From Bacteroidota bacterium (GTDB taxonomy: Bacteria; Bacteroidota; Bacteroidia; Flavobacteriales; Schleiferiaceae), in contig PXYR01000011.1 in NCBI GenBank assembly GCA_003023665.1, positions 1 through 21,838 on the forward strand: a DNA stretch of 21,838 nt, in the 5' to 3' direction. The number at the start of each line of letters is the position of its first letter. Positions within the stretch are counted from its first letter, which is position 1. The position numbers and the translations under genes are program-made. Positions 15,264-21,838 of the stretch are shown one piece after another. Under the pieces are notes generated by a model. It was not told the DNA's origin, made no database searches, and saw only the letters and a program-made list of their open reading frames with translations.

Positions 15264-15890
15264 ATGAATTTCAATAATTCTTCAGGTCCTTGGACACAAG
15301 AACATTTATTAAGCTTTGTCCTTAACGGTGCCAGTAAGTTTCAAGATGTAGAAAAGATGGCACAGGAGTTCTCCATGCATTTTAAAAGCCTCACCCAACT
15401 CATGCAAATGGATGAACGCTCATTGATGAATATTAGGGGAATTGGACCGGTCAAGGCGAAACAAATCATGGCGGTTGTAGCGCTTTATAAGGAATGGAAT
15501 CGCCCTGAACAATTACCTCAAAGCGTAAAAAGGAGTGCAGATGCAATTCCACACTTTAACGCACTTCAGTCCCTTTCTCATGAAGAATTCCATGTATTGT
15601 ATTTGAACAGGGCCCATACGCCGCTAAATTGTCAATGCTTGTTCAAAGGTGGAATTACCGGAACCGTTACAGATGTAAGAGTAGTCATGAAGAAAGCAAT
15701 TATATGGGGCGCCACAGCAATGATTGTAGCCCATAATCATCCTTCAGGCGCGCTTTACCCGAGTGAAAATGACAAACGAACGACTAAAAAGCTTGTTTCA
15801 GCCGCAAAAACATTAGATCTGACCGTTTTAGATCATCTAATTGTGACGCGTAGTGGCTACTTTAGCTTTTCAGATCAAGGTTTGATGTAA
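15264..15890 (+). CDS. RadC-family JAB/MPN+ domain protein
   Basis: A 208-residue protein with the RadC layout: an N-terminal helical part with a helix-hairpin-helix (NIRGIGPVKAKQIMAV, 56-71) and a C-terminal JAB/MPN+ metalloprotease-like domain (about 90-208). The metal motif is complete: E107/E108 in the SHEEFHVLYLN strand, then H157-N-H159-PSG with S167 and D170. Despite the historical name, the family has no proven DNA-repair role; it is widespread, sometimes mobile-element-linked. The chromosomal copy here is full length. Its TAA is followed directly by the ATG of the toroid-protein gene, so it appears to be the first gene of the glycan run. Whether it contributes to that pathway or is merely a resident gene beside it cannot be told. 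Confidence 0.9.
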   Translation: MNFNNSSGPWTQEHLLSFVLNGASKFQDVEKMAQEFSMHFKSLTQLMQMDERSLMNIRGIGPVKAKQIMAVVALYKEWNRPEQLPQSVKRSADAIPHFNALQSLSHEEFHVLYLNRAHTPLNCQCLFKGGITGTVTDVRVVMKKAIIWGATAMIVAHNHPSGALYPSENDKRTTKKLVSAAKTLDLTVLDHLIVTRSGYFSFSDQGLM

Positions 15891-17078
15891 ATGGGAGCGG
15901 CACGTTACTTGCAGAATTGGAGAGAATTTTTGGGTACCTACGACCATTGGCGATTCCTTTTCGCAGAATGGAATAAGCTGATTTATTTAAAGTCCTATCT
16001 CAACGACCTTAGTGAAACACAAAAAGAACAATGCCTTCATCATGCTGCAAAATGGCTTATTCATGCCCACCAACAGGGTTCTTCTGACGGCTGTGGCACC
16101 TTCTATTTTCATTCCGGATGGACTAGTGATTACCCAGAAACTACCGGTTATATCATTCCTACACTGTTACGCTATTCCGCCTATCAAAATTCTCAATGGG
16201 CGCAGCAGGCAGAATCTACAGCTCTCAAAGCTGGAGAGTGGCTGTTGACCATTCAAAAAGATGACGGCGGCTGGCCAGGGGGCTATGTAGCACAAAATCG
16301 TCCTTCTGTTGTATTTAATAGCGGTCAAATTTTAAGGGGATTATACAGTCTCTATAAGCATACCGGAGAGGCCAAATGGAAAGATGCTGCAGAGCGCTGT
16401 ATTCTTTGGATTTGGGACCAATTGGACCAAGAAGGAAGATTTAGCACAAATGATTATATGGGTGCGATTCGTGTATATGGCACCTATGTTGTGGCACCTA
16501 TTTTAGATTGGTCGGTACATTTTGAAACGCAATCACAACAATGGAGAGCCCTTGCACAACGCCATTTAAATTGGGTTTGTACCCAACAAAATCAGCAGGG
16601 CTGGTTTGCCAATTGCGATAATACACAAAACAAAAATGACAAACCTATTATACATACATTGGCTTATACGATAGACGGAATGTGGAATGCTGGTCTTACT
16701 TTAAATAATGAAGATTTTAAATCAGCGGCTTTGTTACCTGCTCGAGTATTAGCCACAGATTTTTTAACCCGTGGTATTTTAAGCGGGCGCTATACCTCAA
16801 ATTGGATCGGGACGGAAGCATTCATACCAACAGGTGGGGCGCAGCTGGCCATAGTTTGGGAAAGCATGTTTGAGGCTACCGGCGAAGCTATTTGGCAAAA
16901 GGCTTACCAACAAATGAATAGACTCTTATGTGTAATAGCACGAAGAGGCGCTAGAGAAGATGCGGATTCTCTTGGAGCGCTTCCGGGAAGTTTCCCCTTA
17001 TGGGGTAGGTATGAACCGTTCGGACTCCCCAATTGGGCAACTAAATATTTTTTAGATTCCTTACTCAATGAACGCTAA
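15891..17078 (+). CDS. Alpha/alpha-toroid protein of a polysaccharide locus
   Basis: A 395-residue protein rich in Trp and aromatic residues with repeating helical hairpins, fitting an (alpha/alpha)6 toroid as in terpene cyclases, glycoside hydrolases and uronyl epimerases. Distinctive stretches are SGWTSDYPETTGYIIPTLL (75-93), QKDDGGWPGG (122-131), VFNSGQILRG (141-150) and PTGGAQLAIVWE near the C-terminus. Proteins with WTSDYPETTGY and GQILRG occur in Bacteroidota exopolysaccharide clusters and are often misnamed by automatic pipelines. No signal peptide is visible, so it probably acts in the cytoplasm. A role as a glycan-active enzyme (lyase, hydrolase or epimerase) is plausible but the reaction is unknown. 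It starts immediately after the radC-like stop and overlaps the next gene by 11 bp. Confidence 0.75.
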   Translation: MGAARYLQNWREFLGTYDHWRFLFAEWNKLIYLKSYLNDLSETQKEQCLHHAAKWLIHAHQQGSSDGCGTFYFHSGWTSDYPETTGYIIPTLLRYSAYQNSQWAQQAESTALKAGEWLLTIQKDDGGWPGGYVAQNRPSVVFNSGQILRGLYSLYKHTGEAKWKDAAERCILWIWDQLDQEGRFSTNDYMGAIRVYGTYVVAPILDWSVHFETQSQQWRALAQRHLNWVCTQQNQQGWFANCDNTQNKNDKPIIHTLAYTIDGMWNAGLTLNNEDFKSAALLPARVLATDFLTRGILSGRYTSNWIGTEAFIPTGGAQLAIVWESMFEATGEAIWQKAYQQMNRLLCVIARRGAREDADSLGALPGSFPLWGRYEPFGLPNWATKYFLDSLLNER

Positions 17079-17964
17079 AGATATTCTTAGAAATTTGCTC
17101 CCCACTTTTGCCCTTTCCTGGAATCGGAAAAGAAAAAAAGTGCAGTTGCGCAAGCAGTTAGAAGCCAAGCGTGCTGCAGGTTCAATTTGGACTTCTCAGA
17201 AGCTCGTTTCAGCATTTAAAGAAGCTGGAATCGATCCTAAAAAGGATTTGCTCGTCCACAGTTCTCTGAGTAAAATAGGATATGTTGAAGGCGGTGCGTC
17301 AACAGTGGTACATGCACTCTTGGAATTTTTAGAACCAACTTCCACCTTGTTGATGCCTACTTCTCCGGTAGTAACCTTGCAGGCGGAACACGATTTGGAC
17401 GTATTTGATGTAGCTAATACCCCCTCAAAAATGGGATCAATTACAGAATTCTTTAGGTCGACTATTGCAGAATACAGAAGTGCACATCCCTTAGAACCGG
17501 TATCTGCATATGGCCCAAGAGCAAGAAAATATACCGAATTACACCATACCGATTCTACCGCATATGGCGTGAACAGTCCCTGGCTAAAGCACATGGAATT
17601 TGCAGGCCAAATTTTGTATTTAGGAACTACTTTAATCAATTCGGGCACTAGCCTGCACGCAGTAGAAGATTTCATAACTCATGAGAAATTTAAGTTTCCA
17701 ATCTATCTTGACCAGCGGAGAACTTTTCATGTAGCATACGAAGGACGCCGTTTAGATATAACATCAACTGTACATAACCCAGAGTGGAGCCGGAAAAGAC
17801 AATGCGACGGACTTATTCCTTTATTAGAGGAAAAGGGTTGTCTTAAAAGAATAGTCATTGGAGAAGCCCCATCACTTCTTGTAGATGCAGCCAAAATGAA
17901 ATCCATACTTTTGGAAGAATATGCAAAAAGAGGCGTTACCATGTATACACCCCAAGGTTCATGA
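17068..17964 (+). CDS. AAC(3)-family N-acyltransferase, probably acting on an amino sugar
   Basis: A 298-residue member of the antibiotic 3-N-acetyltransferase fold family. Visible motifs: DLLVHSSLSKIGYVEGGA (60-77), LLMPTSPV (94-101), KMGSITEFFRSTI (121-133), RSAHPLEPVSAYG (137-149) and GTSLHAVEDF (193-202), where H197 and E200 occupy the positions of the catalytic His and Glu of the usual NTSLHLAE motif. The enzyme should use an acyl-CoA or acyl-thioester donor. The location among glycan genes, next to a reductase and a deacetylase, points to acylating an amino sugar during surface-polysaccharide synthesis rather than to aminoglycoside resistance, so it should not be read as a resistance gene. 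It overlaps the toroid gene by 11 bp and the dehydrogenase gene by 4 bp (ATGA). Confidence 0.87.
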   Translation: MNAKDILRNLLPTFALSWNRKRKKVQLRKQLEAKRAAGSIWTSQKLVSAFKEAGIDPKKDLLVHSSLSKIGYVEGGASTVVHALLEFLEPTSTLLMPTSPVVTLQAEHDLDVFDVANTPSKMGSITEFFRSTIAEYRSAHPLEPVSAYGPRARKYTELHHTDSTAYGVNSPWLKHMEFAGQILYLGTTLINSGTSLHAVEDFITHEKFKFPIYLDQRRTFHVAYEGRRLDITSTVHNPEWSRKRQCDGLIPLLEEKGCLKRIVIGEAPSLLVDAAKMKSILLEEYAKRGVTMYTPQGS

Positions 17965-18677
17965 GTAGAATTTTAATCACCGGTGCTGGAGGAGGAATTG
18001 CTAGGGCAATAATCCCAGTTCTTCATGAGCTAGGGCACAGTCTTCTGCTGACCACACGTTCAAGAACGCAGGAGTTAAAAACTTACCTAGAAGAACAAGA
18101 AATTAAGGCTGCAGTAAAAAGCGCTGACCTCACTATTGATGAGGATGTGGAGGAGCTATTCAACTGGGTGAATGATCAAGGCGGTCTGGATGTCTTGGTA
18201 AATAATGCAGGAATTGCTCATGCTGCTGCATCGTGGAAATTGAGCGCACAAGAAATGGAGCAATTGTTTCAAGTAAATTTCTTTTCTGCGGTGCGCTGCT
18301 CTTCAAAGGCGCTGGCTCTTATGAGGGTTCAGGAAAGAGGGAGGATAATAAATATAAGTTCTGTAGTGGCACATAAACCCAGCTTTGGCACGAGTGGTTA
18401 TGCAGCCACTAAGAGTGCGCTAGAAGGATATGCACGCGGTATAGCTGTAGATGTTGCTAATAAGGGAATAACAGCAAATACTATTGCGTACGGATATATG
18501 GAAGCAGGTATGCTTTATGATGTGCCAGAACCCATGCTTGAAGAGATTAAAAAAACCATTCCCGTTGGCAGGTTTGGTGATGCTACTCAAATAGGACACA
18601 CTATAAATTATTTAATTAATAGTCCGTTTACCTCTGGGCAAACGATTCACCTAAACGGCGGACAATGGATGCTTTGA
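17961..18677 (+). CDS. Short-chain dehydrogenase/reductase (FabG-like)
   Basis: A 238-residue classical SDR. The Rossmann nucleotide site is TGAGGGIA (7-14), followed by VNNAG (80-84), N106, S134 in NISSVVA, and Y147-x3-K151, the full catalytic tetrad with the normal 13-residue Ser-Tyr spacing. R33 after the second strand, in TTRSR, suggests NADPH preference. The C-terminal TSGQTIHLNGG matches FabG-type enzymes. In this operon it may reduce a keto-acyl thioester to supply a hydroxyacyl group to the AAC(3)-type transferase, or reduce a keto sugar; the sequence does not decide. Start and stop both overlap neighbours (ATGA with the acyltransferase, 13 bp with the deacetylase), which supports a shared pathway. 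Confidence 0.92.
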   Translation: MSRILITGAGGGIARAIIPVLHELGHSLLLTTRSRTQELKTYLEEQEIKAAVKSADLTIDEDVEELFNWVNDQGGLDVLVNNAGIAHAAASWKLSAQEMEQLFQVNFFSAVRCSSKALALMRVQERGRIINISSVVAHKPSFGTSGYAATKSALEGYARGIAVDVANKGITANTIAYGYMEAGMLYDVPEPMLEEIKKTIPVGRFGDATQIGHTINYLINSPFTSGQTIHLNGGQWML

Positions 18678-19969
18678 TAGCACTGTATTCCAAAGAGACT
18701 TCTAGCCGATTTATTTGGGCTGCTCGTGTGTTCTTCAAAGATGCAATGAAATGTGAATTGAGGATTTACACCAATGAATCAGAATTTAAAAATGCTGCAG
18801 GAATAAAAATCAACTACAGTCCGGAAAGTATTAAAGGCGCTTTCCACATTTCTCCCCAAGGCCTTCTTTGGGAAAATGAACTGGTTGAACAAGACTTTCA
18901 ATGCGCACAATGGGAAGATCTGGTTATATTTTGTACGCGTACCATTGGCGACCTGCCCTTTGATCCGCTTTCTGGGACGTTTTACTTGGCATCTCGGTAT
19001 GAAGAATATTTGCCGTTCATAGCTGATGAACACGGCCGATTTCCCGCAGAAGAAAGTTTTGCGTTTAAAAATGGTTTTTTAGATAAGCCCATAATAAATC
19101 TTTGGGCGCTAAAATTAGGCAAGCACTTATTTGGGGATGCATTTAGTCTTTCAGATCACTATAGATTCGAACCAACCTTGGATATAGACAACATGTTTGC
19201 CTACAAAGGGAAAGGGTCACTTCGAATTATTGGAGCCTACCTAAGGGATATCAGGAATTTCGATTGGTTTTCTTGGCGTTACAGAACTGCAGTAATATTT
19301 GGTTTCAAAAAAGATCCTTATGACACGTTTCGAAAACAACGCAACTGGTGTAAAAAATACGGGGTTAAGCTGCGGTATTTTATGTTGCTGTCCAAGTTTG
19401 CACCCTACGATAGAAATGTGAGTCCGTATAGCACAGATGCAGCAGTTAAGCTTCGTGAATTGGCAGATTGGACAGAAGTTGGTATTCATCCCTCTTATGC
19501 TTCAGACAGTGATGAGGAGACAATACGTGAGGAGAAAGATAGGTTAGAAACCATCTTGAGACGACCAGTGACACACAGCAGACAGCATTATTTAAAGATG
19601 AAGATGCCGCTCACATTTAGAACTTTAGTGAATATGGGAATTAAACACGATCATAGCATGGGCTATGCTGAAATTCCGGGATACCGCGCTAGCATTGCTG
19701 TTCCTTATTCCTTTTATGACTTAGAATTCGAAAGTATTTTACCCTTGACCATTCATCCGTTTGTTTACATGGACACAACATATTCCATGTATGCGGGGAA
19801 AACCGCTGAAGAATCCAAAGAAGAAATGATGAAATGGCATAAGCAGCTCAAAGAAGTAGGCGGATTTTACAGATCTGTTTGGCACAACAGAACTTTTGGA
19901 GAGCATGAAAGAGAAAGCAATGCTTGGGTTCAACTATTCAAACAGATTGTACATGCAGCGCATCATTAA
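18665..19969 (+). CDS. Polysaccharide deacetylase-like (CE4-type) protein with N-terminal extension
   Basis: A 434-residue protein. Residues 1-165 form an extension that looks like the DUF7033-type region found before this kind of deacetylase in Bacteroidota (GIKINYSP, GTFYLASRYEEYLPF). The catalytic part shows LDIDN at 172-176 as the metal/base motif, GIHPSYAS (273-280) supplying a metal histidine, RQHYLKM (306-312), KHDHSMGYAEIPGYRAS (327-343) and the late HPFVYMD and WHN elements. This is a divergent NodB fold. No signal peptide is present, so it probably acts in the cytoplasm, deacetylating an N-acetyl sugar on a nucleotide or lipid carrier and exposing an amine. That would create a substrate for the two acyltransferases in the run. 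It overlaps both neighbours. Confidence 0.82.
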   Translation: MDALIALYSKETSSRFIWAARVFFKDAMKCELRIYTNESEFKNAAGIKINYSPESIKGAFHISPQGLLWENELVEQDFQCAQWEDLVIFCTRTIGDLPFDPLSGTFYLASRYEEYLPFIADEHGRFPAEESFAFKNGFLDKPIINLWALKLGKHLFGDAFSLSDHYRFEPTLDIDNMFAYKGKGSLRIIGAYLRDIRNFDWFSWRYRTAVIFGFKKDPYDTFRKQRNWCKKYGVKLRYFMLLSKFAPYDRNVSPYSTDAAVKLRELADWTEVGIHPSYASDSDEETIREEKDRLETILRRPVTHSRQHYLKMKMPLTFRTLVNMGIKHDHSMGYAEIPGYRASIAVPYSFYDLEFESILPLTIHPFVYMDTTYSMYAGKTAEESKEEMMKWHKQLKEVGGFYRSVWHNRTFGEHERESNAWVQLFKQIVHAAHH

Positions 19970-20879
19970 ATTCTTAGAACATAAAGAGATTGATTTTGAT
20001 AAATGGGATGCATGTGTGGGTTCGAACACATTTCCTAAGCCTTACGGTTTTAGCTGGTACTTGAATTGGCTAACGGATCAATGGCAAGGTGTGGTATACG
20101 GCGATTATGAGGCGGTTCTTCCGGTATTTGTCCAAAGTAAATATGGCATACGATTTTCAACGCGTCCTTATGGAACTCAATCTGTGGGACCGTACGCTAA
20201 AATTCCATTGACTGCGGAACTAATCAATGATTTGGTAGATGAGGCTATGAAGCACGTTCAATACGCGGAGTTTTTTATGGAACCGAATCTTACATCTTTG
20301 CACTGGAGCTCAAAATCGTATTCAAATTTTACTATTGATACAACGGAGGATTATGAAATCCTCCAAAGTAGAATGAGCGCACAGAACAAACGCAATCTCA
20401 AGAAAGCAGAAAAGGCCAAATTTGAATTGGCCGATTGGGCAACAGTTAAAGATGCAGTTCAACTTTGGCAGAATAATGTTCAAAAGAAAACACGAATAAG
20501 GCGTGAAGATTTTAATCGCTTAGGAAGGCTATTGGAATTTTGCCATTACCAAAAGAGAGGTGTGCTATACGCTGTTCGAGATGAATATAATCAACTATGT
20601 GGGGCACAATTCTGGGTGGTTTACCAAGGTAGAAGTACGCTGCTTTTAAATGCGTCTACTACATGGGGAAAATCGCATGGTGTAAGTACATGGTTAATTG
20701 ACAGACATATGCGCTCTGTGGCTGGTCGGGCTCACCAGATTGATTTTGAAGGTTCATCAATCGCAGGTTTGAAGCGATTTTATAGCGGATTTGGCGCAAA
20801 GGATGAACCGTTCTTTATGCATGTGGAAAACAGATTGCCTCTTCTTTTACGTTGGTTAAAAACAGCTACTACTCGATGA
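19953..20879 (+). CDS. FemAB/GNAT-like acyltransferase
   Basis: A 308-residue protein with the paired GNAT-like fold of FemAB and CelD-type proteins. Features: an N-terminal half with NTFPKPYGFSWYLNWL (25-40) and RPYGTQSVGPY (71-81), a central basic stretch MSAQNKRNLKKAEKAKF (141-157), and a C-terminal half ending in QIDFEGSSIAGLKRFYSGFGA (262-282), the motif seen in Bacteroidota FemAB-like proteins of polysaccharide loci. It probably transfers an acyl or aminoacyl group to an amino sugar. I chose the ATG at 19953, which overlaps the deacetylase by 17 bp; the upstream ATG at 19896 would need a 74-bp overlap and adds residues with no family likeness. It ends in an ATGA overlap with the HAD gene. 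Confidence 0.8.
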   Translation: MQRIIKFLEHKEIDFDKWDACVGSNTFPKPYGFSWYLNWLTDQWQGVVYGDYEAVLPVFVQSKYGIRFSTRPYGTQSVGPYAKIPLTAELINDLVDEAMKHVQYAEFFMEPNLTSLHWSSKSYSNFTIDTTEDYEILQSRMSAQNKRNLKKAEKAKFELADWATVKDAVQLWQNNVQKKTRIRREDFNRLGRLLEFCHYQKRGVLYAVRDEYNQLCGAQFWVVYQGRSTLLLNASTTWGKSHGVSTWLIDRHMRSVAGRAHQIDFEGSSIAGLKRFYSGFGAKDEPFFMHVENRLPLLLRWLKTATTR

Positions 20880-21574
20880 AATATCAACACCTATTTTTTG
20901 ATTGGGATCATACCCTATGGGATTTTGAAAAGAATTCGGAACATTCACTTCGGAATCTTTTTAATGATTTAAATCTTGCTGATCAAGGCATTCCTTCATT
21001 TGAAGAGTTTTACAGGATGTATTTGATCGTGAATGAACAGAAATGGGAAATGTACAGAAAAGGACACATAGACAAAGCAGCCCTCCGCGCTAGTCGATTT
21101 CGTGAAACCTTCAAACATTTCGATGTGATTGCCGACGATATTGCCTGGACGCTGGAAGAACGATATGTTTTGGAGACCCCTTATGGAACGCAGCTCATAG
21201 AAGGAACGGAAGAAACCCTAACGGAATTGGGTAATAGGGGATATAAGATGCATATTATTACCAATGGTTTTACAGAGAGCCAGACCATCAAATTCGCTGA
21301 AAGTGGATTAAAGCATCATTTTGATGTATTGCTTTGCAGTGATGAGGTCGGGGTGAACAAACCCGATCCAAAAATTTTCCGAGCGGCGTTAAGTCGGGCT
21401 TCAGCTGAAAGAAAAGAGAGTCTCATGATTGGGGATAACCTTATTGCAGATTGTGTTGGTGCCAGAAATCAAGGTATAGACCAAGTGTTTTTTAACCCGA
21501 ATAACACGCGTCATAAGGAACAACTCACTTATGAGATTACTAGAATTGTTGAGTTGCTAGATATTCTTAGTTAA
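20876..21574 (+). CDS. HAD-family phosphatase, YjjG-like pyrimidine nucleotidase
   Basis: A 232-residue haloacid-dehalogenase hydrolase. Motif I is DWDHT (D9, D11, T13), motif II is ITNG, motif III is NKPDPKIF and motif IV is GDNLIADCVGARNQG. A helical cap lies between motifs I and II. The opening FFDWDHTLWDFEKNS matches YjjG-type nucleotidases that dephosphorylate non-canonical pyrimidine nucleotides (house-cleaning), which fits better than phosphoglycolate phosphatase. The ATG at 20876 overlaps the acyltransferase stop (ATGA); an in-frame TTG at 20852 is rejected because MKYQHLFFDWD is the normal start. Being in the operon does not prove a glycan role. Confidence 0.9.
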   Translation: MKYQHLFFDWDHTLWDFEKNSEHSLRNLFNDLNLADQGIPSFEEFYRMYLIVNEQKWEMYRKGHIDKAALRASRFRETFKHFDVIADDIAWTLEERYVLETPYGTQLIEGTEETLTELGNRGYKMHIITNGFTESQTIKFAESGLKHHFDVLLCSDEVGVNKPDPKIFRAALSRASAERKESLMIGDNLIADCVGARNQGIDQVFFNPNNTRHKEQLTYEITRIVELLDILS

Positions 21575-21658
21575 TAGAAAACGTTTCTGCCGACTGCAAG
21601 AATGTTTAACTCCCAAACTCTTTAACCTAGTTGTTGTTACTTCTCTAAAGATTCTATT

Positions 21659-21838
21659 ATGCCAGTGCTTAGCGCCTTTCCCGCCCAAAAAGTAATGATG
21701 GGGACTCATCCAGTGAAACAGCCAATCCCTACGCAAAGCGTAGCACAAATCGACCCTTTTCTCTTAATTCATCACCATACTTCCAATATTCAACCGGGTA
21801 CTGACCGTTGGGATGCGGGAGTCGGTCCACACCCGCAT
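21659..21838 (+). CDS. Pirin-family protein, N-terminal 60 residues (cut by window end)
   Basis: From the ATG at 21659 the frame stays open to the window edge. The 60 residues include QIDPFLLIHHHTS, then TDRWDAGVGPHPH, the typical opening of pirin-like cupins. H58 and H60 correspond to the first two metal-binding histidines of pirin (the HPHRGFE motif continues beyond the edge). Bacterial relatives include quercetin dioxygenases and redox-related regulators; the role of this one is unknown. The 84-bp gap before it holds no clear TAnnTTTG promoter and no terminator that I can support. Confidence 0.88.
   Translation, partial: MPVLSAFPAQKVMMGTHPVKQPIPTQSVAQIDPFLLIHHHTSNIQPGTDRWDAGVGPHPH

Noticed and set aside
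17068..17964. Aminoglycoside-resistance gene
   Set aside because: The fold is AAC(3), but the glycan-operon context and translational coupling point to sugar acylation; no mobile-element signs are present.
21601..21630. TTAA pair upstream of the pirin gene as another Pho-type site
   Set aside because: Only two copies (21606 and 21622) with 16-bp spacing, which does not fit the 11-bp period.
1..21838. CRISPR arrays, insertion sequences, tRNA/rRNA genes or prophage
   Set aside because: No spaced repeats, transposase or integrase frames, cloverleaf-like sequence or terminal inverted repeats were seen on either strand.

Overview
The window looks like chromosomal DNA of a Bacteroidota bacterium, most likely order Flavobacteriales (a Cryomorphaceae/Schleiferiaceae-type marine lineage is my guess, not proven). 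Reasons: an outer-membrane TonB receptor with a carboxypeptidase-like N-terminal domain, the conserved run ftsX - DUF3098 - uppP - truB, start codons that mostly lack Shine-Dalgarno sequences, and several upstream regions carrying the Bacteroidota -7 element TAnnTTTG. I see no mobile element, CRISPR array, rRNA or tRNA.

Layout. (1) 1-2449, minus strand: the N-terminal part of a TonB-dependent receptor (cut by the window edge), preceded by a secreted lipoprotein gene with an intrinsic terminator between them. (2) 2653-4367, plus strand: a PhoB/OmpR-type response regulator and its histidine kinase, divergent from the lipoprotein. Both minus-strand genes have three TTAA direct repeats at 10-11 bp spacing upstream, the geometry of a Pho-type operator, so this block may be a small regulator-plus-uptake module. 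(3) 4447-6654: tryptophan 2,3-dioxygenase abutting an M23 envelope peptidase whose HxH motif reads H-V-C. (4) 6674-9433, minus: leuS. (5) 9503-12135, plus: ftsX, a DUF3098 membrane protein, uppP and truB, a cell-envelope and translation operon. (6) 12132-12854, minus: an unrecognised two-TM protein, tail-to-tail with truB. (7) 13018-14073: queA with a clear promoter and terminator.

(8) 14122-20879: a surface-polysaccharide region. A DUF1972-type glycosyltransferase (minus) diverges from a tightly packed plus-strand run: RadC-like protein, alpha/alpha-toroid protein, AAC(3)-family acyltransferase, short-chain dehydrogenase, polysaccharide-deacetylase-like protein and FemAB/GNAT-like acyltransferase. 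Start and stop codons touch or overlap throughout, so the run is probably one operon. The set of acyltransferase, reductase, deacetylase and second acyltransferase, with no polymerase or flippase, suggests a glycan-tailoring cassette; the chemistry is inferred. (9) 20876-21574: a YjjG-like HAD phosphatase coupled to the end of that run. (10) 21659-21838: the start of a pirin-family gene cut by the window end.

No stretch over 300 bases lacks a gene. The longest gap is the 203-bp divergent region 2450-2652, which holds the candidate operator and promoters.
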